DNA of 59,000 nt from Candidatus Nomurabacteria bacterium (GCA_020631935.1 JACKGP010000006.1:1-59000), one strand, 5' to 3'; shown: positions 35,442 through 43,892, counted from the stretch's first letter. Notes: a model not told the origin generated them from the letters alone. Numbers and translations are program-made.

Positions 35442-35600
35442 TCAATCTTCTATCTCAATCGGAGCGTAATTAAGCGCCAGACGACGCTCCACAAAGCCCT
35501 TGAGCTGCTGGTCGCTACGCTGCCTGTGCCACGAGCTGCCAGTGCTGCTATTTGATATTTCGAAAAGACTCGACACAAGTGCCGATATGAATTTTTGCAT
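35442..35600 (-). CDS. 52-residue small protein
   Basis: A short minus-strand gene starting MQKFISALVSSLFEISN, with an amphipathic N-terminal helix and a charged second half (RSDQQLKGFVERRLALNYAP). AGGAAAAG lies about 8 bases upstream of ATG 35600. Coding is supported by the start site and by regular composition, not by homology; no family recognised. It is convergent with the interrupted yggT-like gene. Confidence 0.5.
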   Translation of the reverse strand: MQKFISALVSSLFEISNSSTGSSWHRQRSDQQLKGFVERRLALNYAPIEIED

Positions 35601-35752
35601 AGGACTTTTCCTTTTTTTATATTTTATTGTCTTATGTATCTATTTAAGCATAAAAATAGCTAAAAAGCAATAGCAAAATAGGCCTTTTCTTTACTTAATA
35701 ACCCCGCTTATGCTATAAATGATTACAGGAAACTATATAAATAAACAAATAT

Positions 35753-36478
35753 ATGCCAAGCCTTGAAGTCATCACGTCTCTCGTAATCATCAGCGTTGCT
35801 GGATTAATCCATGCTAGCTTTCAAATGAGCGTGAGCATGCTAACACTTCTATCTAGTCACACTATAGGCAGCAAAAGGTCGCAATCCAGATTGGTTTTAT
35901 TGACAAATGCCTTTGTTTTTGGTGCTGCTGTAGCAATATTCATGATGCTAGCTACTATGGCATTGATTTGGAGCTTGCTAATTACGGTAGTAAACGTCCA
36001 CCTGTTATGGATTATCTGCTGCGGCTTGTTACTGGGTCTGGGTGTCGCAGTATGGCTGTTTTATTACAGACGCCAAGCTGGCACTACGCTATGGATTCCA
36101 AGGAGTCTAGCTCGTTTCTTAGCATCTCGAGCCAAGGCAACCAAACAAACTGCCGAGGCGTTTGCACTTGGATTAACCGGTGTCGTAGCCGAAATACTCT
36201 TCATAATCGTACCTGTTGCGTTGGCTAGCTTAGTATTGGTACAGCTATCGGCATTCTGGCAAGCAATCGGCATCATAGTCTACTTAGTTACATCACTACT
36301 CTCCCTGTTGATTGTGAATGGCTTGATTGGCAGAGGACACAGCATTGGTCGAATTCAGCGCTGGCGCGAAAATAACAAGCACTTTTTACAATTTGCAGCC
36401 GGCAGCGGATTAGTTGTGCTTGGCATCTATGTTTATGTTGAAAAGGTAATGACCATAGCCACCGCAGTGGCGAGGTAA
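35753..36478 (+). CDS. six-span membrane protein, possibly LysE/CcdA-like
   Basis: A 241-residue protein with two sets of three spans and an internal resemblance between the first helix (VAGLIHASFQMSVSMLTLL) and the fourth (ALGLTGVVAEILFIIVPVAL), as in LysE/DsbD-type transporters that arose by duplication. A basic loop (YYRRQ...SRAKATK) separates the halves. No conserved cysteines of CcdA are present. It is the first gene of a three-gene operon with the ATP-cone protein (8 bp) and the flavoprotein (10 bp). Transport of a small metabolite or metal is a guess. Confidence 0.65.
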   Translation: MPSLEVITSLVIISVAGLIHASFQMSVSMLTLLSSHTIGSKRSQSRLVLLTNAFVFGAAVAIFMMLATMALIWSLLITVVNVHLLWIICCGLLLGLGVAVWLFYYRRQAGTTLWIPRSLARFLASRAKATKQTAEAFALGLTGVVAEILFIIVPVALASLVLVQLSAFWQAIGIIVYLVTSLLSLLIVNGLIGRGHSIGRIQRWRENNKHFLQFAAGSGLVVLGIYVYVEKVMTIATAVAR

Positions 36479-36486
36479 GGTTATAT

Positions 36487-36762
36487 ATGACAGAAGTAAT
36501 AAAAAGAAATGGTAGCCGAAACAGCGAAGAATTCTCGACAGAAAAACTTTGCAATAGTGTATCGGCAGCTTGTTTGGCTGCTCGAACTCCCGAGGGAGAG
36601 GCCAGGCAGGTGGCCGATGCCGTATCAGCCTTTGTCAAGGAGTGGTCAAAAGATCGACACGGTGTTACGTCAGACGACATCAGGCGCATAGCACATCAAG
36701 GCTTAAGCATATTTAGCCCAGAGGCGGCCTACGAATACAAAAATCATAAGCTAGTACTATAA
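36487..36762 (+). CDS. stand-alone ATP-cone domain protein
   Basis: A 91-residue protein that is just one ATP-cone: VIKRNGSRNSEEFSTEKL at the start, then a helical body and the closing YEYKNHKLVL. ATP-cones sense ATP/dATP in ribonucleotide reductases and NrdR, where they are fused to other domains; here nothing is fused, and no zinc ribbon is present. GAGGTAAGG precedes ATG 36487. Position between a transporter-like gene and a flavoprotein suggests it acts as a nucleotide-sensing subunit of that pair. Confidence 0.85.
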   Translation: MTEVIKRNGSRNSEEFSTEKLCNSVSAACLAARTPEGEARQVADAVSAFVKEWSKDRHGVTSDDIRRIAHQGLSIFSPEAAYEYKNHKLVL

Positions 36763-36772
36763 GGAGAATCTA

Positions 36773-38146
36773 ATGGCGCGAAAACCACAGTTTGACTACG
36801 ACCTAATTGTCATAGGTAGCGGCGCAGCAGGGAGCCCTGCGGCCACAATCGCTACGCAAAATGGAAAAAAAGTTGCCATAGTTGAAAAAGATATATTTGG
36901 CGGTGAATCACCAAACTGGGGAGACATACCTGTAAAATCGCTATTGCACGCTACGCACCTCTATAGTGAAGCAAAGGATGGCGCACGCTTTGGAATACGA
37001 AGTAGCACCATAGGCTACAACTTTATGAGTCTAAAGGCATGGAAAGATCTAGCGATTAAGCGAACTGGCGCTGGAAACAACCGCCGCTACTATGAAAAAC
37101 AGGGTATCTCTACATACGCCTCAACGGCCCACTTCCTTTCTCCGCATGAAATTGCCATAAATCGCCGACACCTAACCGCTGCCAACTTTCTAATTGCTGC
37201 CGGATCTTACTGGGAGACACCAGATATAGTCGGCTTAAAAAATATACCGTTCTATACACCCAGAGATATCCTAGATATAACCAGACCACCAAAGAGCCTT
37301 CTTATACTAGGTGGAGATAGCGCTGCCGTAGAATACGCTCAGCTATTCGCCGCTTTTGGTACCAAGGTCTATATAGTTGAACGTGCAGGCAGACTATTGC
37401 CAAACGAGGACTCAGAGGCCGGCGAGACATTATCATATATACTAAAGCGTAAAAAGGGCGTAGAAATACTAACCGAAACACGAATCTTAAGCGTAGAAAA
37501 AAACGGCACCCTAAAAAAGATTATCTATTTGCGTGGAGGTCAAGAAAAGTCACTAAAAGTTGACGAGATACTCGTAACAACAGGACGCACACCCTCTGTG
37601 GACATAGGCCTCGAAAACGCCAGTGTTCGCTATACACCAAAGGGGGTAGAGGTTAACGAATTCCTGCAGACCAGCACCAAGCATATATTTGCCGCAGGTG
37701 ACGTTTTGGGTGCAAAAAAGCAGACTCAAACAGCCCTGATTGAAAGTCGCATAGCAGCCAATAATATATTCAACAAGCAAAAAGTTGCCCCCGACTATAA
37801 TTCAGTGCCTAACATTACATTTACCAATCCAGGTGTTGCATCAGTCGGGTTAAGCGAGGATGATTGCCTAAAGCGAGATCTTGATATAAATACCGCTATT
37901 GCTCCATTAAACATAATCGCCCGCTCAAATACTAGCGACTTTCGTGATGGGTTCGTAAAAATAATTGCCGATAGACATGGAGTAATCCTGGGTGCAACTG
38001 TAGTAGCACCGCATGCTGGAGAAATCATCCACGAACTAGCCCTGGCAGTCAAATACGGTATGACCGCTGGCGAACTAGCCGTGACACCCCATGCATTCCT
38101 AAGCTGGAGCGAGGCCGTACGCGTAGCCGCCAGCAGGCTTAGCTAA
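36773..38146 (+). CDS. pyridine-nucleotide oxidoreductase lacking the redox cysteines
   Basis: A 457-residue flavoprotein of the dihydrolipoamide dehydrogenase/mercuric reductase group: FAD site IVIGSGAAGSPAA, NAD(P) site SLLILGGDSAAVEYAQ, second FAD motif HIFAAGDVLG, and C-terminal dimer domain. The active-site helix, normally GG-x-C-x4-C, reads GGESPNWGDIPVKSLL, with Ser46 and Asp51 in place of both cysteines, and the usual His-Pro-His-Pro region is HAFLSWSEA. It cannot do disulfide chemistry in the standard way. AAGGAG precedes ATG. Confidence 0.9.
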   Translation: MARKPQFDYDLIVIGSGAAGSPAATIATQNGKKVAIVEKDIFGGESPNWGDIPVKSLLHATHLYSEAKDGARFGIRSSTIGYNFMSLKAWKDLAIKRTGAGNNRRYYEKQGISTYASTAHFLSPHEIAINRRHLTAANFLIAAGSYWETPDIVGLKNIPFYTPRDILDITRPPKSLLILGGDSAAVEYAQLFAAFGTKVYIVERAGRLLPNEDSEAGETLSYILKRKKGVEILTETRILSVEKNGTLKKIIYLRGGQEKSLKVDEILVTTGRTPSVDIGLENASVRYTPKGVEVNEFLQTSTKHIFAAGDVLGAKKQTQTALIESRIAANNIFNKQKVAPDYNSVPNITFTNPGVASVGLSEDDCLKRDLDINTAIAPLNIIARSNTSDFRDGFVKIIADRHGVILGATVVAPHAGEIIHELALAVKYGMTAGELAVTPHAFLSWSEAVRVAASRLS

Positions 38147-38331
38147 TTATAGTTAATAATTCGAGCGTAAGGCACGCCGCCTGCCGGTGACTATGCAGAT
38201 TATGACCCCTGGCTGACGCTCACCATTTAATTGGGACACCCGATAAAATATAAAGGTCCAATGGCCACAATAATTAGGGTCTGCAGGGATGCTCATCTTG
38301 CAGCAAGAACTCATGTGCAACCTCAAAAACT
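38147..38331. other. non-coding interval with an inverted repeat
   Basis: Between the flavoprotein gene and the tRNA-fMet terminator. GAGCGT (about 38162) and ACGCTC (about 38216) could pair around a GC-rich core. No open frame, T run or promoter was identified. Confidence 0.4.
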
Positions 38332-38360
38332 AAAAAAGACTCCGAAGAACCTTCGAAATC
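38332..38360 (-). terminator. Rho-independent terminator of tRNA-fMet
   Basis: Minus-strand 10-bp stem GATTTCGAAG/CTTCGGAGTC (with G-T pairs), loop GTT, then TTTTTT; it follows the tRNA 3' end by about 5 bases. Confidence 0.9.
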
Positions 38361-38365
38361 TTTCT

Positions 38366-38442
38366 TGGTTGCGGGGGCAGGATTTGAACCTACGACCTTG
38401 TGGTTATGAGCCACACGAGCTACCAGACTGCTCCACCCCGCG
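38366..38442 (-). tRNA. initiator tRNA-fMet (CAT)
   Basis: Acceptor CGCGGGG/CCCCGCA leaves the C1-A72 mismatch that marks bacterial initiator tRNA. Loop CTCATAA gives CAT, T-arm TAGGTTCAAATCCTG, and encoded CCA. TACAAT lies about 10 bases upstream. Confidence 0.97.
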
Positions 38443-38532
38443 ATGCAAATATTATTGTACCAAATAGAGGTGACTACTGCAAGCGTACATGAAATATCGC
38501 TAAAGATAGCTGACAATAAACAAAGTTAGCAA

Positions 38533-38991
38533 CTACTGATTTAGCTGCATATTGCGAACATTCGCACCAGTCAATAAATCTATCCATTGTTGGGTATTGC
38601 TGGGCTGAACAAAACTTCTTGTCTCCCGAGTGTCACGTTCTTGCTGAGCATCCCAGCGCGAAGCTGCACGACTATTAGGCGGTAATATCAATGATTTTTC
38701 GTCTGGAAAAGCCAAGCCCAAACGTTGACGAACCGCCAACTCCTTATACTCATCACTTTGGTGATATTTTGTTTGATACTCTAAGGTGTCTCTCTCTAGC
38801 TCAACCAGCTTTAGCTGACGTTCTTTCGTGGCTAGTTCACGTTGTAGATTGTAGTTTCGCTCCATCACACCAACAGCACCCCAAGCCCAGCTAATCGCAA
38901 GTAGCAGCGCAAATGCAATAATTGCATTGTTTGTTGAAAATAACTTCGTCTTTAGATAGTAGCCAATCTTTTTTGTATTTATATTTTGCAT
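38533..38991 (-). CDS. DivIC/FtsL-like septum formation initiator protein
   Basis: A 152-residue bitopic protein: basic head, one span (about 22-45), then a coiled coil rich in Glu/Leu (NLQRELATKERQLKLVELERDTLEYQTKY) followed by EYKELAVRQRLGLAFPDE, the pattern at the end of the DivIC coiled coil. Such proteins bridge FtsQ and the septal synthase. The tail is Gln/Asn-rich. ATG 38991 is preferred to 39039; TATAAT is about 12 bases upstream and faces the tRNA promoter at 39031. Confidence 0.85.
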   Translation of the reverse strand: MQNINTKKIGYYLKTKLFSTNNAIIAFALLLAISWAWGAVGVMERNYNLQRELATKERQLKLVELERDTLEYQTKYHQSDEYKELAVRQRLGLAFPDEKSLILPPNSRAASRWDAQQERDTRETRSFVQPSNTQQWIDLLTGANVRNMQLNQ

Positions 38992-39049
38992 ACTGTACGT
39001 AATATTATAGCCGAGACGGCCAATCTGCGCTATAATCAATGTAGCCTCT

Positions 39050-39125
39050 GGGGGTGTAGCTCAGCGGTTAGAGCAGCGGGCTCATAACCTGTTGGTCGCT
39101 GGTTCGATCCCAGCCACCCCCACCA
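39050..39125 (+). tRNA. CAT-anticodon tRNA, probably tRNA-Ile2
   Basis: Acceptor GGGGGTG/CACCCCC, D-arm AGCTCAGCGGTTAGAGC, loop CTCATAA, T-arm GCTGGTTCGATCCCAGC, encoded CCA. The TTGGTCGCTGGTTC stretch resembles the E. coli lysidine-type tRNA-Ile, and initiator and elongator Met tRNAs are already present, so this is the likely TilS substrate. Confidence 0.85.
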
Positions 39126-39135
39126 GATTTGAATT

Positions 39136-39744
39136 TTACTGCAAACGCTTGCGCATATCAGCGCGAGCTTTTGCATTTTCAGGGCCACCCAACTTAGCCA
39201 TTATCTCTAGCCTCATCTCGGTCTTGGCATTCCACTCAATTTCTTCCCTGTCGTAACCAGCCTGAACAAACTCTTCGACTTTATAAATTTTGGGCAGCAA
39301 GGTATGAATTATATATTTATGCCTTTCTCTGGTTCTAGCCTCAACAACTGGAGCTTTTTCTTTATATCTATTTTTAAACTCTGATGTATTATAGCCGCCA
39401 TTTTCTCCACCTTGATACATGGATAAGTACGAAGCGATATACAAAACCTGCCTTAAATGCTCTTTATGCTCGTCAAGGGTTACGTATACCCCGGCATTCT
39501 CGAGGGCTTTTGACGCTATTTCCTGCATACGCAGGTCTCTTAGCCATTCTTCGCCTTCATCTACAAAGTCCTGTTCGCTTTGATGGCCTCCAATACTAAA
39601 CATCCCCTGAATAATAGACTCATTCGAATCGGGGATACAATCTACCGTCACATCTTGGCTGAAGCGTATGTCACCATCTTCATCAACTATATTAGTGCCG
39701 TCTGATGCTTCTCCGCCACCAAGTGTTTCGCGCGCTTTAACCAT
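39136..39744 (-). CDS. soluble protein of unknown function
   Basis: A 202-residue, acidic, mostly helical protein. Its C-terminal half has EFVQAGYDREEIEWNAKTEM and ENAKARADMRKRLQ; the middle has Tyr-rich VLYIASYLSMYQGGENGGY. No motif was recognised. TTGACC-N17-TAATAT (complement of 39753-39781) ends 8 bases before ATG 39744, so the longer frame from 39762 is rejected and the mRNA is leaderless. It is convergent with the tRNA at 39050. Confidence 0.65.
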   Translation of the reverse strand: MVKARETLGGGEASDGTNIVDEDGDIRFSQDVTVDCIPDSNESIIQGMFSIGGHQSEQDFVDEGEEWLRDLRMQEIASKALENAGVYVTLDEHKEHLRQVLYIASYLSMYQGGENGGYNTSEFKNRYKEKAPVVEARTRERHKYIIHTLLPKIYKVEEFVQAGYDREEIEWNAKTEMRLEIMAKLGGPENAKARADMRKRLQ

Positions 39745-39752
39745 ATACATAT

Positions 39753-39781
39753 ATATTACCACAAATGCTTTAAAAGGTCAA
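39753..39781 (-). promoter_or_regulatory. promoter of the 202-residue protein gene
   Basis: Minus strand TTGACC (complement of 39776-39781), 17 bases, TAATAT (complement of 39753-39758), 8 bases to ATG. Confidence 0.65.
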
Positions 39782-39800
39782 TCTAGGTTAGTCACGCTAA

Positions 39801-39830
39801 ACAAAAAGCCCCGAGGGCGAGACCTCGGGG
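39801..39830 (-). terminator. GC-rich terminator hairpin
   Basis: Minus-strand CCCCGAGG-tctcgc-CCTCGGGG (39809-39830) followed by CTTTTTG. It lies about 90 bases beyond the terminator of the 69-residue gene, so it either backs that one up or ends a small RNA. Confidence 0.75.
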
Positions 39831-39921
39831 AAGGCGCTCAACCGCTCGCGGGCAATTTTTGGCACCTGTTTGTTTTCTATACTTTAGCATTAGCAACTAT
39901 TAAAGCGCAAGCATTTTGTAT

Positions 39922-39962
39922 TAAAAATAACCTCCGCTTGTAGTGATAATCAAGCGGAGGTT
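39922..39962 (-). terminator. terminator of the 69-residue gene
   Basis: Perfect 12-bp stem AACCTCCGCTTG/CAAGCGGAGGTT (39929-39962) followed on the minus strand by ATTTTTAAT. Confidence 0.88.
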
Positions 39963-39983
39963 GTTGTAAAAAACTTCTTTAAA

Positions 39984-40193
39984 CTATTTCTTCTTTGAAA
40001 CAGTCAAAAATCCGTTGCGTGGATTTTCTTTTACGATGCGGTCTGATGGTAGATCGCAAGGCTCACCTTTAGCGTTCTTTGCAACCTTGGCGAAGAAGTA
40101 GATTGTCTGTGGCTTGCCGCCACGAAGAGTTACATCCGTTTTGTGCAAGTAGTATGTTACGCCTTTCGAGTTTGTGTGACTGTATCCAGCCAT
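39984..40193 (-). CDS. 69-residue conserved-looking basic protein, probably highly expressed
   Basis: Starts MAGYSHTNSKGVTYYLHK; the middle has IYFFAKVAKNAKGEPCDLPSDRIV and the end is NPRNGFLTVSKKK. Small proteins of this style (Tyr-Phe-Phe core, Asp-Leu-Pro, basic Lys tail) recur in candidate-phyla genomes without known function. It is set up for strong expression: TTGACA-N17-TAGGGT promoter, AGGAGGT about 10 bases before ATG 40193, and a strong terminator. That suggests an abundant structural or nucleic-acid-binding protein. Confidence 0.75.
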   Translation of the reverse strand: MAGYSHTNSKGVTYYLHKTDVTLRGGKPQTIYFFAKVAKNAKGEPCDLPSDRIVKENPRNGFLTVSKKK

Positions 40194-40229
40194 AATCTTG
40201 ATACCTCCTATTAATAAAGTAGTACTTCT

Positions 40230-40258
40230 ACCCTATCGTCATCTGTCGCCCCTGTCAA
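40230..40258 (-). promoter_or_regulatory. promoter of the 69-residue gene
   Basis: Minus strand TTGACA (complement of 40253-40258), exactly 17 bases, TAGGGT (complement of 40230-40235); leader about 30 nt with AGGAGGT. Confidence 0.7.
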
Positions 40259-40272
40259 CACTTTAAAGCACA

Positions 40273-40905
40273 TTAAATTTGTGCATAGTGGCGACGAAGG
40301 AGTAGTTTCAAGATGACAAGTGTGATTATTCGTACAATAATTATTATTGTTAAAATCACACACGCTACTAGTGACCAGCCGGCAAAGTCCGGCGTCCAAA
40401 ATGGCGATAGATATTCGTGTCGGTACATTTCAGAGTTTGGAAATTTTGCTTTTTGAATATTGCTACTGGCAGGATATTTGGCCTGCTCGCTGGCTACACA
40501 CTGTACATATGCCATCCAGTTACCCGTGTACTGCCGCTTACAGGCCGCATCGGCCTTGTCTAGTACATCATTGGCCCCGATCTGACTATTGGCTCTCTGA
40601 GCGTCTTTTATGGCCTTGTCGGTATCTCGGTTGTATGAATGCTGCAGATATATAACCCCGCTGCTGGCATTCATATGCGCTGCGCTATGGCGCTGTAAAG
40701 AGAACAAGTTATTTTCTAGATCTGCTGTCGCACCTCGCTCATCTGAAATACGTACAGCATTACGTCGCTCGACCATCTCGATGTTGTTTAGGCGCAAGAA
40801 CGTCGCGCTGATGAGCGCCGCCAGGATTAGCAAAATAAACAGCTGCCACGTCTTAACGCGCTGGATGTTCTTTATACTTTTTCTAACACTTCTCTTATCC
40901 GCCAC
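40273..40905 (-). CDS. two-span membrane protein, unknown
   Basis: A 210-residue protein with a basic head (ADKRSVRKSIKNIQR), one span at about 20-37, an extracytoplasmic helical domain of about 130 residues with two cysteines (ACKRQY, VQCVAS) likely to pair, and a second span near 178-200 with a basic end (LLLRRHYAQ). Start GTG 40905 follows AGGTGGGGA. Topology resembles CPR pilus- or envelope-associated sensors, but no family was found. Confidence 0.7.
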   Translation of the reverse strand: MADKRSVRKSIKNIQRVKTWQLFILLILAALISATFLRLNNIEMVERRNAVRISDERGATADLENNLFSLQRHSAAHMNASSGVIYLQHSYNRDTDKAIKDAQRANSQIGANDVLDKADAACKRQYTGNWMAYVQCVASEQAKYPASSNIQKAKFPNSEMYRHEYLSPFWTPDFAGWSLVACVILTIIIIVRIITLVILKLLLRRHYAQI

Positions 40906-40982
40906 TGAAGAATCCCCACCTAGATTGGTGTTTTTAGTATAACATCCAGCGACATAGAGCGCACCACTACACCGAAATAAAG

Positions 40983-42182
40983 CTATTTTTTATATAGCGC
41001 GAAGCCGTGCAGTCCAATAATTAAAGTAGCCGCAGCCCCAACCCAGAAGTAGATTATTAATGCTAAAAGTGGAGGCCATATAAGCAAGAATAAAGCTAGT
41101 AGTAGTGCTGCTAATGCCGCCCCAACATTTACCGTAATTCTATCATTAATATGTACGCCAACCGATTGCCGCTACGGTCAGCGGTGTCAAATATGCCCCT
41201 CAAAAATGGCATAGAGTAGCCAGAAGCAACCACTTCGTTAACAACATTTACCAACCCCAAGCCTACTGGTGTTGTGACAAAAGGACGAACAAGATGCAGG
41301 CACGCGTTCGCAACAACGGATATACTTAGCAGCTCCCCTCCGCGTCTGTTGTCGATTACTTTTCCAAACACATAAGAGGCCAGCACCGTTGCAATAACAC
41401 CAAGAGAGAATAAGACACCAACCTTGGCATATACTTCGTCTCCGCCGCCAGCAAAGACGATTAGAACCATAACAAAACTCCATGCAGTACCAGAGATGAA
41501 CACATCCATCCCTACGTCTGATTCACCACTAAACTGCGCCGAACTTGACGCCAAGGAAATCCGTGAAATGATATAGTTTGATTAATGCGCAGGTTCTCTG
41601 GGGTGCGAAGTAGCGGCACTGCCGCCAGTAGCAATATACCAGATGCTACTAACATCATTGTCTCGGGACCAATCCATAAGGCCAAGAAGCCACCAGCCAA
41701 CGGACCTACTGCGTTGGCGCTCTTCTCTAAAATTGTCATAAATCCAATCTCTTTACCCGCATGGTCACTGTGTTTCACCTTCGAAAAGCTCACCAGGTAC
41801 GACAAATCATACAAGCATATTGACGAGGCCTGAAGCACTAGCCGCCCTGCTAGCAACCACAGGCCTCCGGCTTCACTAAAAGACAGTAGCGGAAATGCGG
41901 CAACTAATAGTATGTTGCTTTCTTGGGGCCGTACTTTGCCACAATACTAGCTAACGGCCACAAAGCAATCACCTTATACCCATAAAAAGCTACAAAAATA
42001 GCAGCAACGGCAGCGGGCGGATGACCCTCTTTTAGTAGGTACACAGATACAAAAGCAGCCGCCATTCGCATAGCAAAAATCCGCATCGTACGCGAGACAT
42101 AAAGCTCGGCCACTTCTGAAAAAGTAGCATAGCGCCAAAAATGACGCTGCTTCAATAACTGATAAACGATGTATCTAACCAT
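40983..42182 (-). pseudogene. decayed MFS transporter
   Basis: Read 5' to 3' on the minus strand, a major-facilitator-type protein is spread over at least four frames. ATG 42182 leads through spans 1-3 to GPKKATYY and a stop; a shift near 41915 continues SNILLVAAFPLL to about 41540; another shift gives ISLASSSAQFSGE to a stop at 41129; a last shift (VNVGAALAALLLALFLL) reaches TAG 40983. The pieces add up to a near full-length 12-span protein, so this is a real gene that was inactivated by several frameshifts. Confidence 0.85.
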
Positions 42183-42261
42183 ACCTCTGTTTGTTTTATG
42201 TTAATCTTTGGCTCATTATACCATAACACGAAGACCCATCGACTGATATACTAGTAGAATA

Positions 42262-43509
42262 ATGAATATTTATTTTTCCGGAATTGGCGGTGTCGGAATC
42301 GGGTCTTTGGCAATGATTGCCAAAGATGCTGGTAATTCCGTGTCGGGCTCCGACCCGCACAGCGGCTTGATGGTTGAACAGCTAAAAAAACACTCTGCAA
42401 GCATATCAGACGACCAATCTGGTGAGTTTTTACGGTCAAAGCACGCCGATCAATCAATTGACTGGTTTGTGCACACAGCCGCTCTGCCATCCGACCACGC
42501 CGAGTTAAAACTAGCCAAGGAATTGGGCATAAAAACAAGCAAGCGCGACGAACTAATAGCTCACATTGTCACCGAAAAAAATCTAAAGCTAATTGCAGTG
42601 TCAGGAACACACGGTAAAACAACCACAACAGGCATGCTGATATGGCTGGCAAAATACTTCTCCATTCCAGTTAGCTACTCTATCGGCACAACACTCTCGT
42701 GGGCACCTAGCGGCAAGTACACCCCTGGTAGTGAATATTTCATTTACGAGTGTGACGAGTTCGATCGTAACTTTCTAGCTTTCAACCCTTTTATTTCACT
42801 CATTACCACTATCGAGCACGACCACGCCGATACCTACCCGACCAAAAGCGAGTACTTTGAAGCATTCAAACAGTTTGCTCATCAGTCAGAGCAGATTATT
42901 ACCTGGAAAGAATATGATGATTTGATGCCAGCAGAAAAGACCGTATTAGTCGAAGAAACCAGCCCATACCTACGGCTGCCTGGCGAGCACAATCGCCGTA
43001 ACGCTAGTCTAATCTTAGCTGCACTCGAAAAATTTAATCTTCCCGCTAAATACGCCGCCGACGGCCTGAACAAGTTCCCGGGCACTAATCGTCGCTTTGA
43101 AAATTTAGCCAAAAATCTATACAGCGACTACGGCCACACCCCTTCAGAGATCAAAGCAACACTGCAAATGGCGCGTGAGCTAGCCAAAAATGTAACTTTA
43201 GTCTATCAGCCACACCAAAATATTCGTCAGCATGAAATTCGCGACCAATACACAGATGAGGTTTTTGAAAATGCCAGCGAAATCTACTGGCTGCCAACCT
43301 ACCTTAGTCGCGAAAAACCAGGCCTGGAAATTTTAAAACCCGAAGGATTGACTAAGAATCTAAAAAAAGACAATTTGCACCTGTCTGAGATGAACAACGA
43401 CCTATGGCAGTCTATAGAAATTGCTCGCCAAGAAAATAAACTAGTCCTTTGCATGGGGGCTGGCGATATTGATGACTGGGTAAGGGAAAAGTCTAGGCAG
43501 CAAATCTAG
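42262..43509 (+). CDS. murC: UDP-N-acetylmuramate--L-alanine ligase (MurC-like)
   Basis: Mur ligase of 415 residues, a little shorter than the usual 450. N-terminal Rossmann domain IYFSGIGGVGIGSLAMIAKD, ATP loop VSGTHGKTTTTGML, central ECDEFDRNFL and TTIEHDHADTYPT, and C-terminal domain with the GTNRRFE and YSDYGHTPSEIKATL motifs. MurC adds L-Ala to UDP-MurNAc; Mpl is a related alternative but its N-terminus differs. TATACT (42247-42252) ends 9 bases before ATG. Confidence 0.9.
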   Translation: MNIYFSGIGGVGIGSLAMIAKDAGNSVSGSDPHSGLMVEQLKKHSASISDDQSGEFLRSKHADQSIDWFVHTAALPSDHAELKLAKELGIKTSKRDELIAHIVTEKNLKLIAVSGTHGKTTTTGMLIWLAKYFSIPVSYSIGTTLSWAPSGKYTPGSEYFIYECDEFDRNFLAFNPFISLITTIEHDHADTYPTKSEYFEAFKQFAHQSEQIITWKEYDDLMPAEKTVLVEETSPYLRLPGEHNRRNASLILAALEKFNLPAKYAADGLNKFPGTNRRFENLAKNLYSDYGHTPSEIKATLQMARELAKNVTLVYQPHQNIRQHEIRDQYTDEVFENASEIYWLPTYLSREKPGLEILKPEGLTKNLKKDNLHLSEMNNDLWQSIEIARQENKLVLCMGAGDIDDWVREKSRQQI

Positions 43510-43546
43510 TCGCGACAGTATAGGCGCCCAGAACTTGTGGCTATAC

Positions 43547-43888
43547 CTAACGATTGTCGCCGCTACCCGTCTGGACACCTCGAGCTTTGCGCGAAAGTAC
43601 TTTGTCGAGATTTTTCTGAGCTACCTCTTCCAGATTAGAACCAAGCAGATTTGAAACAGAATTGATATACCACAATATATCGCCAAGTTCTTTTAAAATT
43701 TCCTGCTTATCTTCATCAGATAGTTGACCGCCCTTGTCACGGATTAATTTCTTAAACTTTTCAGCAACCTCACCGCTCTCGCCAACCAACCCAAACACCT
43801 GAGATATCAACGCTGGACTCATGTCGACCACGTCATGATCGCCCAATAATGTTGATATTGCTTGCCTGGAATAGTCTTCAATCTTCAT
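43547..43888 (-). CDS. MazG-type nucleotide pyrophosphohydrolase
   Basis: A 113-residue all-alpha NTP pyrophosphatase: FGLVGESGEVAEKFKKLIRD and EILKELGDILWYINSVS carry the paired E-x2-E/E-x2-D metal motifs of the MazG family. Such enzymes hydrolyse non-canonical or excess NTPs to NMPs. It starts 4 bp after the Nudix gene stop and is probably co-transcribed with it, giving a nucleotide-sanitising pair. Confidence 0.9.
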   Translation of the reverse strand: MKIEDYSRQAISTLLGDHDVVDMSPALISQVFGLVGESGEVAEKFKKLIRDKGGQLSDEDKQEILKELGDILWYINSVSNLLGSNLEEVAQKNLDKVLSRKARGVQTGSGDNR

Positions 43889-43892
43889 AATC

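Noticed and set aside
38231..38467. 78-codon plus-strand open frame
   Set aside because: It crosses the whole tRNA-fMet gene and terminator on the other strand and has no start signal.
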